From: DAOTXK01 sp034430555 | Lineage (GTDB): Bacteria > Chloroflexota > Anaerolineae > Aggregatilineales > Ch27 | Direction: 5' to 3' | Assembly: GCA_034430555.1 (NCBI GenBank) | Contig: DAOUEM010000460.1 | Location: forward strand, 1 to 7,198 | DNA: 7,198 nt | In this document: positions 1-6,501 of the stretch, piece by piece | Layout of the letters: each line of letters opens with the position of its first letter | How positions within the stretch are numbered: the first letter of the stretch is position 1 | Position numbers and translations under genes: made by a program | Notes under the pieces: model-generated | The model's database searches: none | What the model was told of the DNA's origin: nothing | The model's input: the letters and a program-made list of their open reading frames with translations, nothing else

Positions 1-90
1 GATGAGTAAGCGTTGCAACTCTGACCAACCTCAATCAACTGGCTCACTGGTTCTGAGACACTCCCGAATTCTAATCCCACCCAATGAGCT

Positions 91-127
91 ATAACAAAGC
101 AGGACCTCCGACAGTGGAGGTCCTGCT
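91..127 (-). terminator. Intrinsic terminator of the secreted nuclease gene
   Basis: A perfect 12-bp inverted repeat, AGCAGGACCTCC at 98-109 and GGAGGTCCTGCT at 116-127, is separated by a 6-base loop (110-115). Read on the minus strand the hairpin is followed at once by TTGTTAT (97-91), a short U-rich tail. It begins 27 bases past the stop codon of the long minus-strand gene, which is where a Rho-independent terminator is expected. The plus-strand side has no T run, so it should act mainly on the minus strand. Confidence 0.9.
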
Positions 128-154
128 GATGTGATCCAGTCTATAGACTAACCC

Positions 155-3100
155 TTACCTGATGTAGACACACTGGTTAGGACCAAACAGCCGATGGCCC
201 TGCTTCACCTGTACTGACACATCGTCGACAGTCACAGGTACCCCACTTCCGTTCGATAGGACATCGATCTCCAGCAGGATAGCCGGCCAGATGCTGGGGG
301 TCCTGGCGCGTAACACAAAGTCATTACCCAGGGCAAGATTGGCCGGCACCGGGAAGACGCACTGTACCTGCTCGCCTGCGTTCTCAGCATTCTGCAGCGA
401 GACGACTACCGTTTGCGTTACGGGACTGGCATTGCCCAACGACAGCTCAACCTCGAAGGGTGTGAAGCTGGGCGCCGAGTAAGGCATTTCCTGTGTGAGC
501 GCACTGCCATCAGTGAGGCGCAAAACCTCTTCAACGACTTCAGCAGAACCCAACGGCTGCCAGTATTCAAGCACATCCGCAAAGTCACCGTTGCGTACCA
601 GGTTCTGGTTAGAGGGAACCCACGGATTCTGGATGACCAGCAAAGAAGCCCCTGCTGAACAACCATCCGTCACGAACGGCTCGTACACAACGAAATGACC
701 GACCGCATCGCCAGAACCAGGCCCTGCTCCGGAGGGGCCATCGGCAGCGCCCCACCAGTTGTAGGCCGCATCGGTGGTCGCATGTCGCGTGCCGTAGACG
801 CTCGCCCCGATGCCCTGGTTCGTAACGAAGCAGCTGTCACGCACCCCGGCCGCCCCTTGGTTGTAGATGGCGTTGCCTTGCCTCTGCGACGTATTGCCGG
901 TGAACGTGCTATCGGTGACCACCAGGCCGCCCCGGTGATCGCTGTATATCGCACCACCCTCACGCCTGGAGGTGTTTAACGTGAACGTACTCAGCCTCAG
1001 CTCAACCACGCCCCAGCCGTTGTAGAGGGCGCCACCGCGCCGGTCCGCATGGTTGCCGCCAAAGTCTGTATCGGAACTGACGACCGTACCCGTGCTGTTA
1101 TAGATGCCGCCACCGTCCAGCCGCGCCTGGTTTTCAATGATCGTGCTGCCCGTGAGGTCCAGGACCGCATGCCTGCCACTGGTGTACACGGCCCCACCCC
1201 AGCGCGCGCTGTTCTCCTCGAGGATTGTGTTCTCAACCACCACGCTCACACGGTTGTAGATAGCGCCACCGCGCCAGCCGGCCTGGTTGGCGATGAGGCT
1301 GCTGTCCACCACGACCAGGTGGCCGGTGTTGTACACCGCCCCTCCTGCCAGACGCGCTTCGTTGTGATAAAGCCTGGTGTTTGTCAAACGGACGCTGCCC
1401 CGGTTGTAGATGGCGCCGCCGCTGAACACCGGCCAGGTCCCACCGCCGCTTAGCGTGAGATTCTCCAGTGTCAGGTTGCCCTGGGGAGCCACGTAGAAGA
1501 AGCGGAAGGCGCGCGTACGGTGTTCGCGCGTGATGGTCGCGTTGTTGCCGATCACCCGGAGATCGCCGGTGATGGCGGGCAGGCCATTCCGGCCATATGA
1601 GTAGTTGTTGACCCGCCGCAGGTTGTAGATGCCGCCGGCTGCCAGGCAGATCGTCCCTTCGCCATCGGCGTTGACCTGATGGATGGCGGCGACCAGCCCG
1701 TCGACATCACCGTTGGCCACCTGGATGCAGGAAGGCACGAGGGCCAGACCAATCACCACCGGATCGTGATCGGACGCGCGATAGGGATCGGGGTTGTAGA
1801 AGTCTGTCACCTGATCGGGGGACTTGAACTCGGTGTTGTAGTCCAGAACGCTCGGTTCATCCGCATTGATATGCCACTCGGTCACCCCGGTCACCTGAGG
1901 TGTCAGGCCAGGGCTGGACAGTGCATGATCGAGATAGCCGGTCTCGCCAAAGAAAACGTAGGAGTAAGCGGCGGTGTTGCCCACCAGGCTCTCCACCAGG
2001 TTGGTGTAACCGGCGCCTTCGATGGCGGCCACCGGGTCTTCCTGGGCATAGGCGTTCAGATCGCCGATGATCAGGAAGTCTTCATCGCCGCTGCCGGTTG
2101 GATCGGTCGCCAGCCAGTTCATCAATGCCTGGGCGGCGCTGGTACGAGTGAGATTGCAGTTGCCCTGCCCATCACCCGTATCCGGATCACCGATATCATC
2201 GCAGGCCGAACCCTTCGACTTCAGATGGTTGACCGCGACCGTAAACACACCACTTGTCGCGTTCTCTTCAAAGGTCTGGGCCAGCACCGGACGGTTCAGG
2301 GTATCGATAAAGGTGGGGTCCACGGACGAGTCGAGCACCGCAAACGTTCCGACCGGCGTCACGTTGGCCGGCTGGTAAATCAGCCCAACCTTGATCGCAT
2401 CGGTGCCGATCGTGCCTGTATCGATGTAGGCGTAGGTCCCGGCACCTGCCACCGCGTTCAGGCCATCCACCAGGTCTTGCAGCGAGGTCGTGGCGTTGTT
2501 CTCCAGCTCGATCAAACCAACCACGTCCGCGTCGAGGGCCAGCAGGGCTTCGATGATCTTAGCCCGCTGTCGCTCAAACTCTGCCACGCTGTCCGCTCCA
2601 CGGCAGTCCAGGTTGGCGTCGGGACCACAGATAGCCGCGCCAGTATCGATCGTCGTGAAGTAGTTCAACACGTTGAAGCTGGCGACGCGCAGACTTCCAC
2701 CAACGCTGTTGGGCACGCTGGTGCGAGGATTGGCACTCACAAAGGTCGGGGGCGCTGTCGGCTGCACCCGATACTCATCATAATTGTAGTTCAACACACC
2801 GGTCAGGTTAGCGACCGTATCCCCGCCCCGCAGCGTGTTCAGCGCACTCAGCTCCGGAGACGGATGGATGACCGGATCGGGATTCTGAGCAGTTAAGCCG
2901 TCATCCAGTAGGATGCGATTAAGGCTGTTGGCTGCCTGGTAGGCATTGGCATCTGGCCCCGGCGATACCATCTGTGTCGCCTGGAACAAACGCCCGTTGG
3001 ACAGGACCACCTCGCCGTAACGTCCCAGGTTGAAGTTCTCAGAGACGGTCAGCGATTGCGGCAGCGTGACGGCCATACCTTCGAAGCGCTCCAGGAAGCT

Positions 3101-5224
3101 GGCATCGGCCACCGGCAGGCTGACGATCGCGGAACTGGCCGGAGCGGTGCCTTCACAGATGTCGACGGCAGAGACATTGGCCAGTTCTGTCAGATCGTAG
3201 TACTCGACGACTTGGCCGGTAACGGCCACCCGCTCACCCGCTGCTACGTCGGCAGCGCCCGGCGCGTAGACAAAGATACCCTCTGACGTCAACAGGTCTC
3301 CATCGGTATCTGTGTCCTCTTCCTGGACGAAAAAGCCGTTCAACTCGCCGCTGTCCGGCTCACCGTTATTCTGGAAGTCACCCACCACCACACCCTGGAT
3401 CGTCACCTCCAGACCAACCAGCGGGCTGGCCGCGCCCGCCCCCTGTATCGTGCTGATCAACGTGGGGGTCACGTCACAGGCTGACGGCGGAACAGAGCAG
3501 TTGGTGCTGGCTTCGACGTTCGCTTCGCCCGGCGTGGTGCAGCGGAGACTGAAATCGACATTGTTCTGATCGGTGTCGATGCCATCGGGGAAGCGGGAAA
3601 TGCCCACCTCCGGCTCGCTGGAATTATCGACCAGACCCGTGCCTGAGCCTTCGGTATACGGCGCAGCAGTGTCACCTTCGTAACTCACGGCGTCGATCAC
3701 CTGGCCATCAAAGACAAGTGCTACAGCGTCGGGGGCGCCGTTCTGGATCAGGTTGCTGTCGGGTGACACATCCAGGTCGCACGGCTGCACGATCGAAGCA
3801 TCACCGCACACCACATAATAAGCGTCGGGGGCCAGGATGAAGTTCGGCAGGTCGATTGTATTGTAGACAGCTGCGCCAGTACCGTTCACCAGCTGGAGCG
3901 AGTAATCGTCAAGATTCACCGGCACGGTATCGGCGTTCTTGAGTTCGATGAACTCAGCGGTGTCCGTGCTCGGCTGGTCGTAGTCGATTTCATTGATCAC
4001 CAGGTTGGCCGCGGCTGCAGAGACAGCCTGGTTCTCGGCGCCGGGCGTGTTCAGTGCTTCACCTACGATGGGTGTGCCGACGAAACCCGGCAGACCTTCG
4101 CCATCGAAGTCGTTTCGTAACCAGTCACCGGGGGTATCCGTATCGGTTCCGTTGGGAATACGGGAAGCCCCACCGGGTACGAAACTGATGCCATCGAAGT
4201 CCGCCTTCAAAACCGTGCTGGCATAGGTTCGGTCATTCACTCCCCCATCCTTCACGGCGATACTATCCACGAGCCGAGTCCAGGGTTTGGTCTCGAATTG
4301 CCCGTTGTTATCGCTATCGAGATCGTCGCCGGAGCTGCCCGTAAAGCCTTCCACCAGCAGCAGCGTGACCGTGCCGTTCTCAACCTGGTTGTTGAGAAAG
4401 CCAGTCGTCCAGTAGCCGTTGGCGTCGGCGGTACCAACCGTGAAGACGTTATCAATCACGCCAGTGCTCGTGTCGTCGCCGTCGATTTCAAGCACCGAAA
4501 AAGCGCTGTAGTCGGTACTTGCATCACCCCATACTTCAATAAACTCGTGGGTATCGGTGCCAACATGATTAGACACAAACTCATTGATCACCGGATCGGT
4601 CGGCCCCGACGAGCCAGCGAACGTCTGGCCGGCATTACATGCGCCGAAGCTGCTGGCGGATGCAGCGGCCCAGGTGAAATCCTCATAAACCGTCCCCGTG
4701 CCATTCAGTTGCAGCGAGTCGCCAACTGGCGTGCTTGAAGCTTCCGCAACGCCAATGTCGGTGCTCGACAGGCCATCCGCTGGACCGCCGATCGCTGTAA
4801 ACGTGCCTTCATAACTGAGAAACTGCACCACGTTGTTGCCGGCATCGACCAGCGCGATCCCATCCGGAGAGCCGTTCTGAATGCCATTTGTTGGATAATT
4901 GACGACGACTACGCCATAACCGCTACACGAATCTGGAATAGCGCCGGATAAGGACGTCGTGCCGTAGACGGCCCCATTATTTCCGTTGTAGAGCACGATA
5001 CTCCAGCCAAACAGATCAGCACCGGCTGGCCCGGCGACTTCAATCGCTTCGCCAGTATCGGTGCTGTCATTGTCGTAGTGGAGCTCATTGACAAAAATCG
5101 GTTCGGCTGCCAGCACGCCAGTACTGTTGAACAACAACGACGTCATGAGCACTAAAATAACGCCCAAAATGATGCTCACCCCGGACCCACAGCGGCCCCC
5201 AAAAGGAGACTTGGACTTAGACAT
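155..5224 (-). CDS. ExeM/NucH-type secreted endonuclease with lamin-tail, OB-fold, EEP nuclease and beta-helix domains
   Basis: This 1689-residue protein is predicted to be exported and to cut extracellular DNA or related phosphodiesters. Residues 1-40 are a signal peptide (lysines, then a hydrophobic stretch 16-32, cleavage near VLAA-EP). Lamin-tail-like domains lie at about 43-172, 211-395 and 408-570, each opening with an (I/V)NE motif. An OB-fold like that of YhcR/ExeM nucleases spans about 586-690. The endonuclease/exonuclease/phosphatase domain covers about 844-1158 and keeps the expected active-site residues: N851 (ASFNVLNYF), E906 (LIELEN), H1000 (NHLKSKG), D1055 and N1057 (GDLNAY), D1099 (YLDHAL), D1152 and H1153 (SDHDPV). 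Residues about 1165-1535 form a right-handed beta-helix with eight GGAxYN rungs and an NWWG...GPxSG end motif. Residues 1541-1689 begin NLVRNGDF, as in CBM4/9-like beta-sandwiches. No LPXTG or C-terminal membrane anchor is seen. The ATG is supported by GGGGAG 9 bases upstream and by the signal peptide. Family members usually end soon after the nuclease; the long C-terminal extension is the odd part. Nuclease assignment is strong; substrate and role of the helix are inference. Confidence 0.93.
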   Translation of the reverse strand: MSKSKSPFGGRCGSGVSIILGVILVLMTSLLFNSTGVLAAEPIFVNELHYDNDSTDTGEAIEVAGPAGADLFGWSIVLYNGNNGAVYGTTSLSGAIPDSCSGYGVVVVNYPTNGIQNGSPDGIALVDAGNNVVQFLSYEGTFTAIGGPADGLSSTDIGVAEASSTPVGDSLQLNGTGTVYEDFTWAAASASSFGACNAGQTFAGSSGPTDPVINEFVSNHVGTDTHEFIEVWGDASTDYSAFSVLEIDGDDTSTGVIDNVFTVGTADANGYWTTGFLNNQVENGTVTLLLVEGFTGSSGDDLDSDNNGQFETKPWTRLVDSIAVKDGGVNDRTYASTVLKADFDGISFVPGGASRIPNGTDTDTPGDWLRNDFDGEGLPGFVGTPIVGEALNTPGAENQAVSAAAANLVINEIDYDQPSTDTAEFIELKNADTVPVNLDDYSLQLVNGTGAAVYNTIDLPNFILAPDAYYVVCGDASIVQPCDLDVSPDSNLIQNGAPDAVALVFDGQVIDAVSYEGDTAAPYTEGSGTGLVDNSSEPEVGISRFPDGIDTDQNNVDFSLRCTTPGEANVEASTNCSVPPSACDVTPTLISTIQGAGAASPLVGLEVTIQGVVVGDFQNNGEPDSGELNGFFVQEEDTDTDGDLLTSEGIFVYAPGAADVAAGERVAVTGQVVEYYDLTELANVSAVDICEGTAPASSAIVSLPVADASFLERFEGMAVTLPQSLTVSENFNLGRYGEVVLSNGRLFQATQMVSPGPDANAYQAANSLNRILLDDGLTAQNPDPVIHPSPELSALNTLRGGDTVANLTGVLNYNYDEYRVQPTAPPTFVSANPRTSVPNSVGGSLRVASFNVLNYFTTIDTGAAICGPDANLDCRGADSVAEFERQRAKIIEALLALDADVVGLIELENNATTSLQDLVDGLNAVAGAGTYAYIDTGTIGTDAIKVGLIYQPANVTPVGTFAVLDSSVDPTFIDTLNRPVLAQTFEENATSGVFTVAVNHLKSKGSACDDIGDPDTGDGQGNCNLTRTSAAQALMNWLATDPTGSGDEDFLIIGDLNAYAQEDPVAAIEGAGYTNLVESLVGNTAAYSYVFFGETGYLDHALSSPGLTPQVTGVTEWHINADEPSVLDYNTEFKSPDQVTDFYNPDPYRASDHDPVVIGLALVPSCIQVANGDVDGLVAAIHQVNADGEGTICLAAGGIYNLRRVNNYSYGRNGLPAITGDLRVIGNNATITREHRTRAFRFFYVAPQGNLTLENLTLSGGGTWPVFSGGAIYNRGSVRLTNTRLYHNEARLAGGAVYNTGHLVVVDSSLIANQAGWRGGAIYNRVSVVVENTILEENSARWGGAVYTSGRHAVLDLTGSTIIENQARLDGGGIYNSTGTVVSSDTDFGGNHADRRGGALYNGWGVVELRLSTFTLNTSRREGGAIYSDHRGGLVVTDSTFTGNTSQRQGNAIYNQGAAGVRDSCFVTNQGIGASVYGTRHATTDAAYNWWGAADGPSGAGPGSGDAVGHFVVYEPFVTDGCSAGASLLVIQNPWVPSNQNLVRNGDFADVLEYWQPLGSAEVVEEVLRLTDGSALTQEMPYSAPSFTPFEVELSLGNASPVTQTVVVSLQNAENAGEQVQCVFPVPANLALGNDFVLRARTPSIWPAILLEIDVLSNGSGVPVTVDDVSVQVKQGHRLFGPNQCVYIR
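860..1420 (-). repeat. Eight beta-helix rung repeats (GGAxYN) in the nuclease C-terminal region
   Basis: Within residues 1269-1456 the motif G-G-(A/G)-(I/V/L)-Y-(N/T/S) recurs eight times: GGAIYNRGS, GGAVYNTGH, GGAIYNRVS, GGAVYTSGR, GGGIYNSTG, GGALYNGWG, GGAIYSDHR and GNAIYNQGA. Successive spacings are 25, 25, 24, 28, 26, 26 and 27 residues. At the DNA level this shows as diverged copies of TTGTAGATGGCGCC on the plus strand. The pattern matches the repeat of chlamydial-type polymorphic outer membrane proteins and of bacterial right-handed parallel beta-helices. These are diverged protein repeats, not recent DNA duplications or a CRISPR array. Confidence 0.85.
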
Positions 5225-5233
5225 CTATCTCTT

Positions 5234-5239
5234 CTCCCC
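5234..5239 (-). promoter_or_regulatory. Ribosome binding site of the secreted nuclease gene
   Basis: On the minus strand GGGGAG lies 9 bases before the ATG at 5224-5222, a good Shine-Dalgarno match that fixes this start. The 165-base gap up to the DinB stop codon (5225-5389) is AT-richer than the genes. I could not pick a convincing -35/-10 pair there; TATAAA near 5267 is the best -10-like hexamer but has no good partner. Confidence 0.6.
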
Positions 5240-5389
5240 AAAAAGCTTCAAGTATGTGCTGTTTATATTGCGGTGCCGTTAGTTCTATGTTAGAAAATGA
5301 TTACCCTGATAATACCTCATATTGTTCCCAAACGGCTATAGTATTTTGGCCAACGTAGTCACAGCTATCTGGGCTACTGCCTGGTGATT

Positions 5390-5848
5390 TCACTTACCAT
5401 CCAGAATGGTCAGGTATTCACGCCAGTGGCCAACCTCACTCGCGTACTGACTGGCAAGGGTGCGTACAATCTGTTGCAGATGGTCCAGATCATGCACGAC
5501 CCAGGCCGCGATTAGCTGAGCAAGGGTGACTATTCCAAGCTCAGGATGGCAGCCTTTACGCGCAAGGTCAGCGGGTTGGAGGTTCATCGCTTCCAAGACT
5601 GCAATGTTATCCTGGCGTAATGCAGCGAACTTGTCCAGCAAATCCCGCAGGGACTTCCCGCGCGATGCTTCGAATTGAGCGAAACGGTCGAACGGCTCAA
5701 ATGGCCGGGTATCGCCATATTCCAAAATGATGCGCGCCCGCGGAATCCAATCGGTTTTCTCACCGTGTATAAAATGCCCGACCACATCGAACGGACTCCA
5801 ACACTCTTCGTTTTCGGTCGCATGTACCCAGTCATTGGGAAACGTGCC
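5390..5848 (-). pseudogene. DinB family protein, 5'-truncated and fused in frame to an IS3 transposase fragment
   Basis: DinB proteins are four-helix-bundle enzymes that bind a metal through three histidines; many are thiol-dependent transferases or damage-linked proteins of unknown substrate. The reading frame from GTFPNDWVHATE through CWSPFDVVGHFIHGE, KTDWIPRARI and FDRFAQFEASRGK to WVVHDLDHLQQI and the end LTILDGK is a continuous DinB domain of about 152 codons. The likely metal ligands are present: a histidine in VVGHFIHGE and the two in HDLDH. The family normally has about 20-25 more residues at the N-terminus, and these are replaced by transposase sequence. The only canonical start in frame is GTG at 5785-5783, but it falls inside the conserved WSPFDVVGH helix, so an ORF of 5390-5785 (131 codons) would lack part of the fold and is unlikely to be the native product. 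The frame stays open to 5971, where a TGA sits just upstream. DinB identity is firm; loss of function is inferred from the missing start. Confidence 0.8.
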
Positions 5849-5965
5849 CAGCAGCTCATCACGCTTTTTACCATTAAAGGATTCGACATAGCCATTCTCC
5901 CACAGACTAGCCGGTTCAAGGAACAGGGTGTTGACACCCAGTCGAGCCAGCCAGCGGCGGACAGC
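5849..5965 (-). pseudogene. IS3-family transposase OrfB fragment (DDE integrase core, last-catalytic-residue region)
   Basis: Thirty-nine codons read AVRRWLARLGVNT, LFLEPASLWENGYVESF and NGKKRDELL. This is the signature block of IS3-family OrfB, where family members read close to LFIEPGSPWENGYxESFNGKLRDELL; the glutamate of the YVESF segment corresponds to the E of the DDE triad. A complete OrfB is about 270-300 residues. Everything before this block, including the two catalytic aspartates, and the 40-60 residues after it are missing. The block continues without a stop into the DinB sequence at about 5849. A TGA at 5974-5972 closes the frame upstream, and there is no ATG, GTG or TTG start within it. 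Confidence 0.85.
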
Positions 5966-6038
5966 GTTGGCTCAACGGCACTGCTGCTTCGCGTAGCTTC
6001 TGGATGATTTCTTCCGGGGCGTAGCGTTTTCTTGCCAT
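5916..6038 (-). pseudogene. IS3-family transposase OrfA, N-terminal remnant
   Basis: From the ATG at 6038-6036 the protein begins MARKRYAPEEIIQKLREA and continues to about residue 24 (VPLSQ), the standard start of the helix-turn-helix OrfA protein of many IS3-family elements. After codon 24 (about 5967) similarity ends; the frame runs on out of register through OrfB-derived DNA and stops at TGA 5918-5916, giving a 40-residue ORF. A normal OrfA is about 90-100 residues, so the HTH is incomplete and the leucine zipper is gone. AGGAGG at 6052-6047 lies 8 bases before the ATG, an ideal ribosome binding site, so the fragment could still be translated. The OrfB/DinB frame is +1 relative to this one. 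Confidence 0.8.
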
Positions 6039-6039
6039 T

Positions 6040-6105
6040 TGACCTGCCTCCTCTTGCTTCATGATCCTAACTCGTTTCTTGGCTCAGTTCTGGGGGGGCA
6101 GGTCA
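6040..6105 (-). promoter_or_regulatory. IS3 terminal repeat paired with the orfA ribosome binding site (possible read-through hairpin)
   Basis: The outer end of the element, TGACCTGCCCCC at 6105-6094, is complementary at 11 of 12 positions to GGAGGCAGGTCA at 6051-6040, which contains most of the orfA Shine-Dalgarno sequence and ends two bases before its ATG. The single mismatch pairs 6096 with 6049. A transcript entering from outside the element would contain both arms, with a 42-base loop, and could hide the ribosome binding site; a transcript starting inside the loop would not. Such protection from external transcription is established for IS10 and IS50; applying it here is inference. Confidence 0.5.
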
Positions 6106-6265
6106 CCCTCGGAAGCTACGTATTGTGGGAAAGTACAATTGAGTATGGACTGGCCATGCTGAGTTTGCTGATGACTTACCATCACGTTGCATGATTGGTA
6201 CCGTTTGTTGCTGCCAGTCAAACGCGCCCTGTTGCGAAGCTGCCCAAATTACTCCATTCGGATAG
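6106..6265. other. Non-coding stretch outside the IS end, nothing recognised
   Basis: No frame on either strand shows a recognisable protein in these 160 bases. In particular I looked on the minus strand for the missing DinB N-terminus and did not find it; the short frames here (for instance a 33-codon ATG frame running into the IS end) resemble no family I know. The plus strand should hold more of the LacI-family gene if that gene were only interrupted, but no clear match is seen. A segment around 6200-6280 reading YSIRIVFPPTTG in another frame may be a decayed piece of the LacI C-terminal domain, which is speculative. Confidence 0.4.
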
Positions 6266-6379
6266 TGTTTCCGCCTACTACGGGCTGAAATGTTGTTCGA
6301 ACGACTGGCGGGTAATGCACCAGAATCAGGACGCAGCGAGCAACAGCCTTATCACTTGATTGTTCGCGAGTCAGCCTGA
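6266..6379 (+). pseudogene. LacI-family transcriptional regulator, C-terminal remnant
   Basis: The plus-strand frame between TAG (6263-6265) and TGA (6377-6379) reads RLLRAEMLFERLAGNAPESG and then PYHLIVRESA followed by the stop. This matches the tail of LacI/GalR-family regulators, which end with an AAExLLERL helix, a short variable loop and a final strand of the type LVVRES. Only about 37 of the usual 330-350 codons are present; the DNA-binding domain and most of the sugar-binding domain are absent and the frame is closed upstream. It lies 122 bases before the ADP-ribosylglycohydrolase gene on the same strand, a plausible former regulator of that locus. The match is short, so the family call is moderate. 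Confidence 0.5.
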
Positions 6380-6486
6380 CCAAAGAGCGTATTATCTGTC
6401 CCGGTGCCAGGGCTGTTCTTGGCATTGCGGCGATGTCTCATTGATTGTCTGCTTTAGGGTGAAGTAAGGTTCAGGAAGCGATTCAT

Positions 6487-6493
6487 AAAGGGG
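6487..6493 (+). promoter_or_regulatory. Ribosome binding site of the ADP-ribosylglycohydrolase gene
   Basis: AAAGGGG lies 8 bases before the ATG at 6502. The frame upstream of this ATG contains no other start codon before an in-frame TGA (about 6460), so 6502 is the only reasonable start. Confidence 0.55.
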
Positions 6494-6501
6494 TTTCAAA
6501 C

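Larger units (their letters stand above)
5849..6105 (-). mobile_element. IS3-family insertion sequence remnant, internally deleted and missing one end
   Basis: Read on the minus strand the remnant starts with a terminal repeat TGACCTGCCCCCC at 6105, then a leader, the first 24 codons of orfA, a junction near 5960-5970 where about a kilobase of a normal 1.2-1.3 kb element is missing, and 39 codons of orfB. It stops at about 5849, where DinB sequence begins, so the orfB end and the second terminal repeat are absent. It cannot encode an active transposase. Because one end is lost, the target duplication cannot be checked. The order left end, orfA, orfB is preserved, which argues for deletion inside one element rather than two unrelated insertions. 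Confidence 0.8.

Noticed and set aside
860..1420. Regularly spaced TTGTAGATGGCGCC-like units resembling a CRISPR or tandem repeat
   Set aside because: The units are diverged, the spacing varies by whole codons and the frame codes beta-helix rungs, so they are protein repeats.
1679..2896. Plus-strand open frame of 405 codons opposite the endonuclease domain
   Set aside because: It is antisense to a region with clear, ordered nuclease motifs; its translation shows no recognisable domain and is rich in residues typical of a GC-biased antisense frame.
4298..4738. Plus-strand open frame of 146 codons opposite the lamin-tail domains
   Set aside because: Antisense shadow of the long gene, with no domain, signal or ribosome binding site that I can defend.
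5390..5785. DinB gene starting at the GTG at 5785
   Set aside because: The GTG lies inside the conserved WSPFDVVGH helix and DinB similarity continues 21 codons further upstream, so this is not the native start, although an automatic caller would choose it.
5584..5937. Minus-strand open frame of 117 codons overlapping DinB in another register
   Set aside because: It crosses the IS/DinB seam in a register that matches neither family; the DinB and OrfB residues lie in the neighbouring frame.
5675..6007. Plus-strand open frame of 110 codons opposite DinB and the IS remnant
   Set aside because: Antisense to recognisable DinB and transposase sequence, with no similarity of its own.
5992..6120. 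9-bp inverted repeat CGTAGCTTC (5992-6000) and GAAGCTACG (6112-6120)
   Set aside because: One arm is orfA coding sequence and the other lies outside the element; no mechanism links them and a 9-bp match can occur by chance.
6108..6350. Minus-strand frame of about 75 codons ending in the IS terminal repeat, without a good start
   Set aside because: It has no start codon near its beginning, its stop is supplied by the IS end, and its translation matches no family. The LacI-like frame on the opposite strand is the better explanation for part of it.
6405..6424. Hairpin TGCCAGG...CTTGGCA ahead of the hydrolase gene
   Set aside because: The stem is only 7 bp including a G-U pair and no T run follows, so it supports neither a terminator nor a defined operator.
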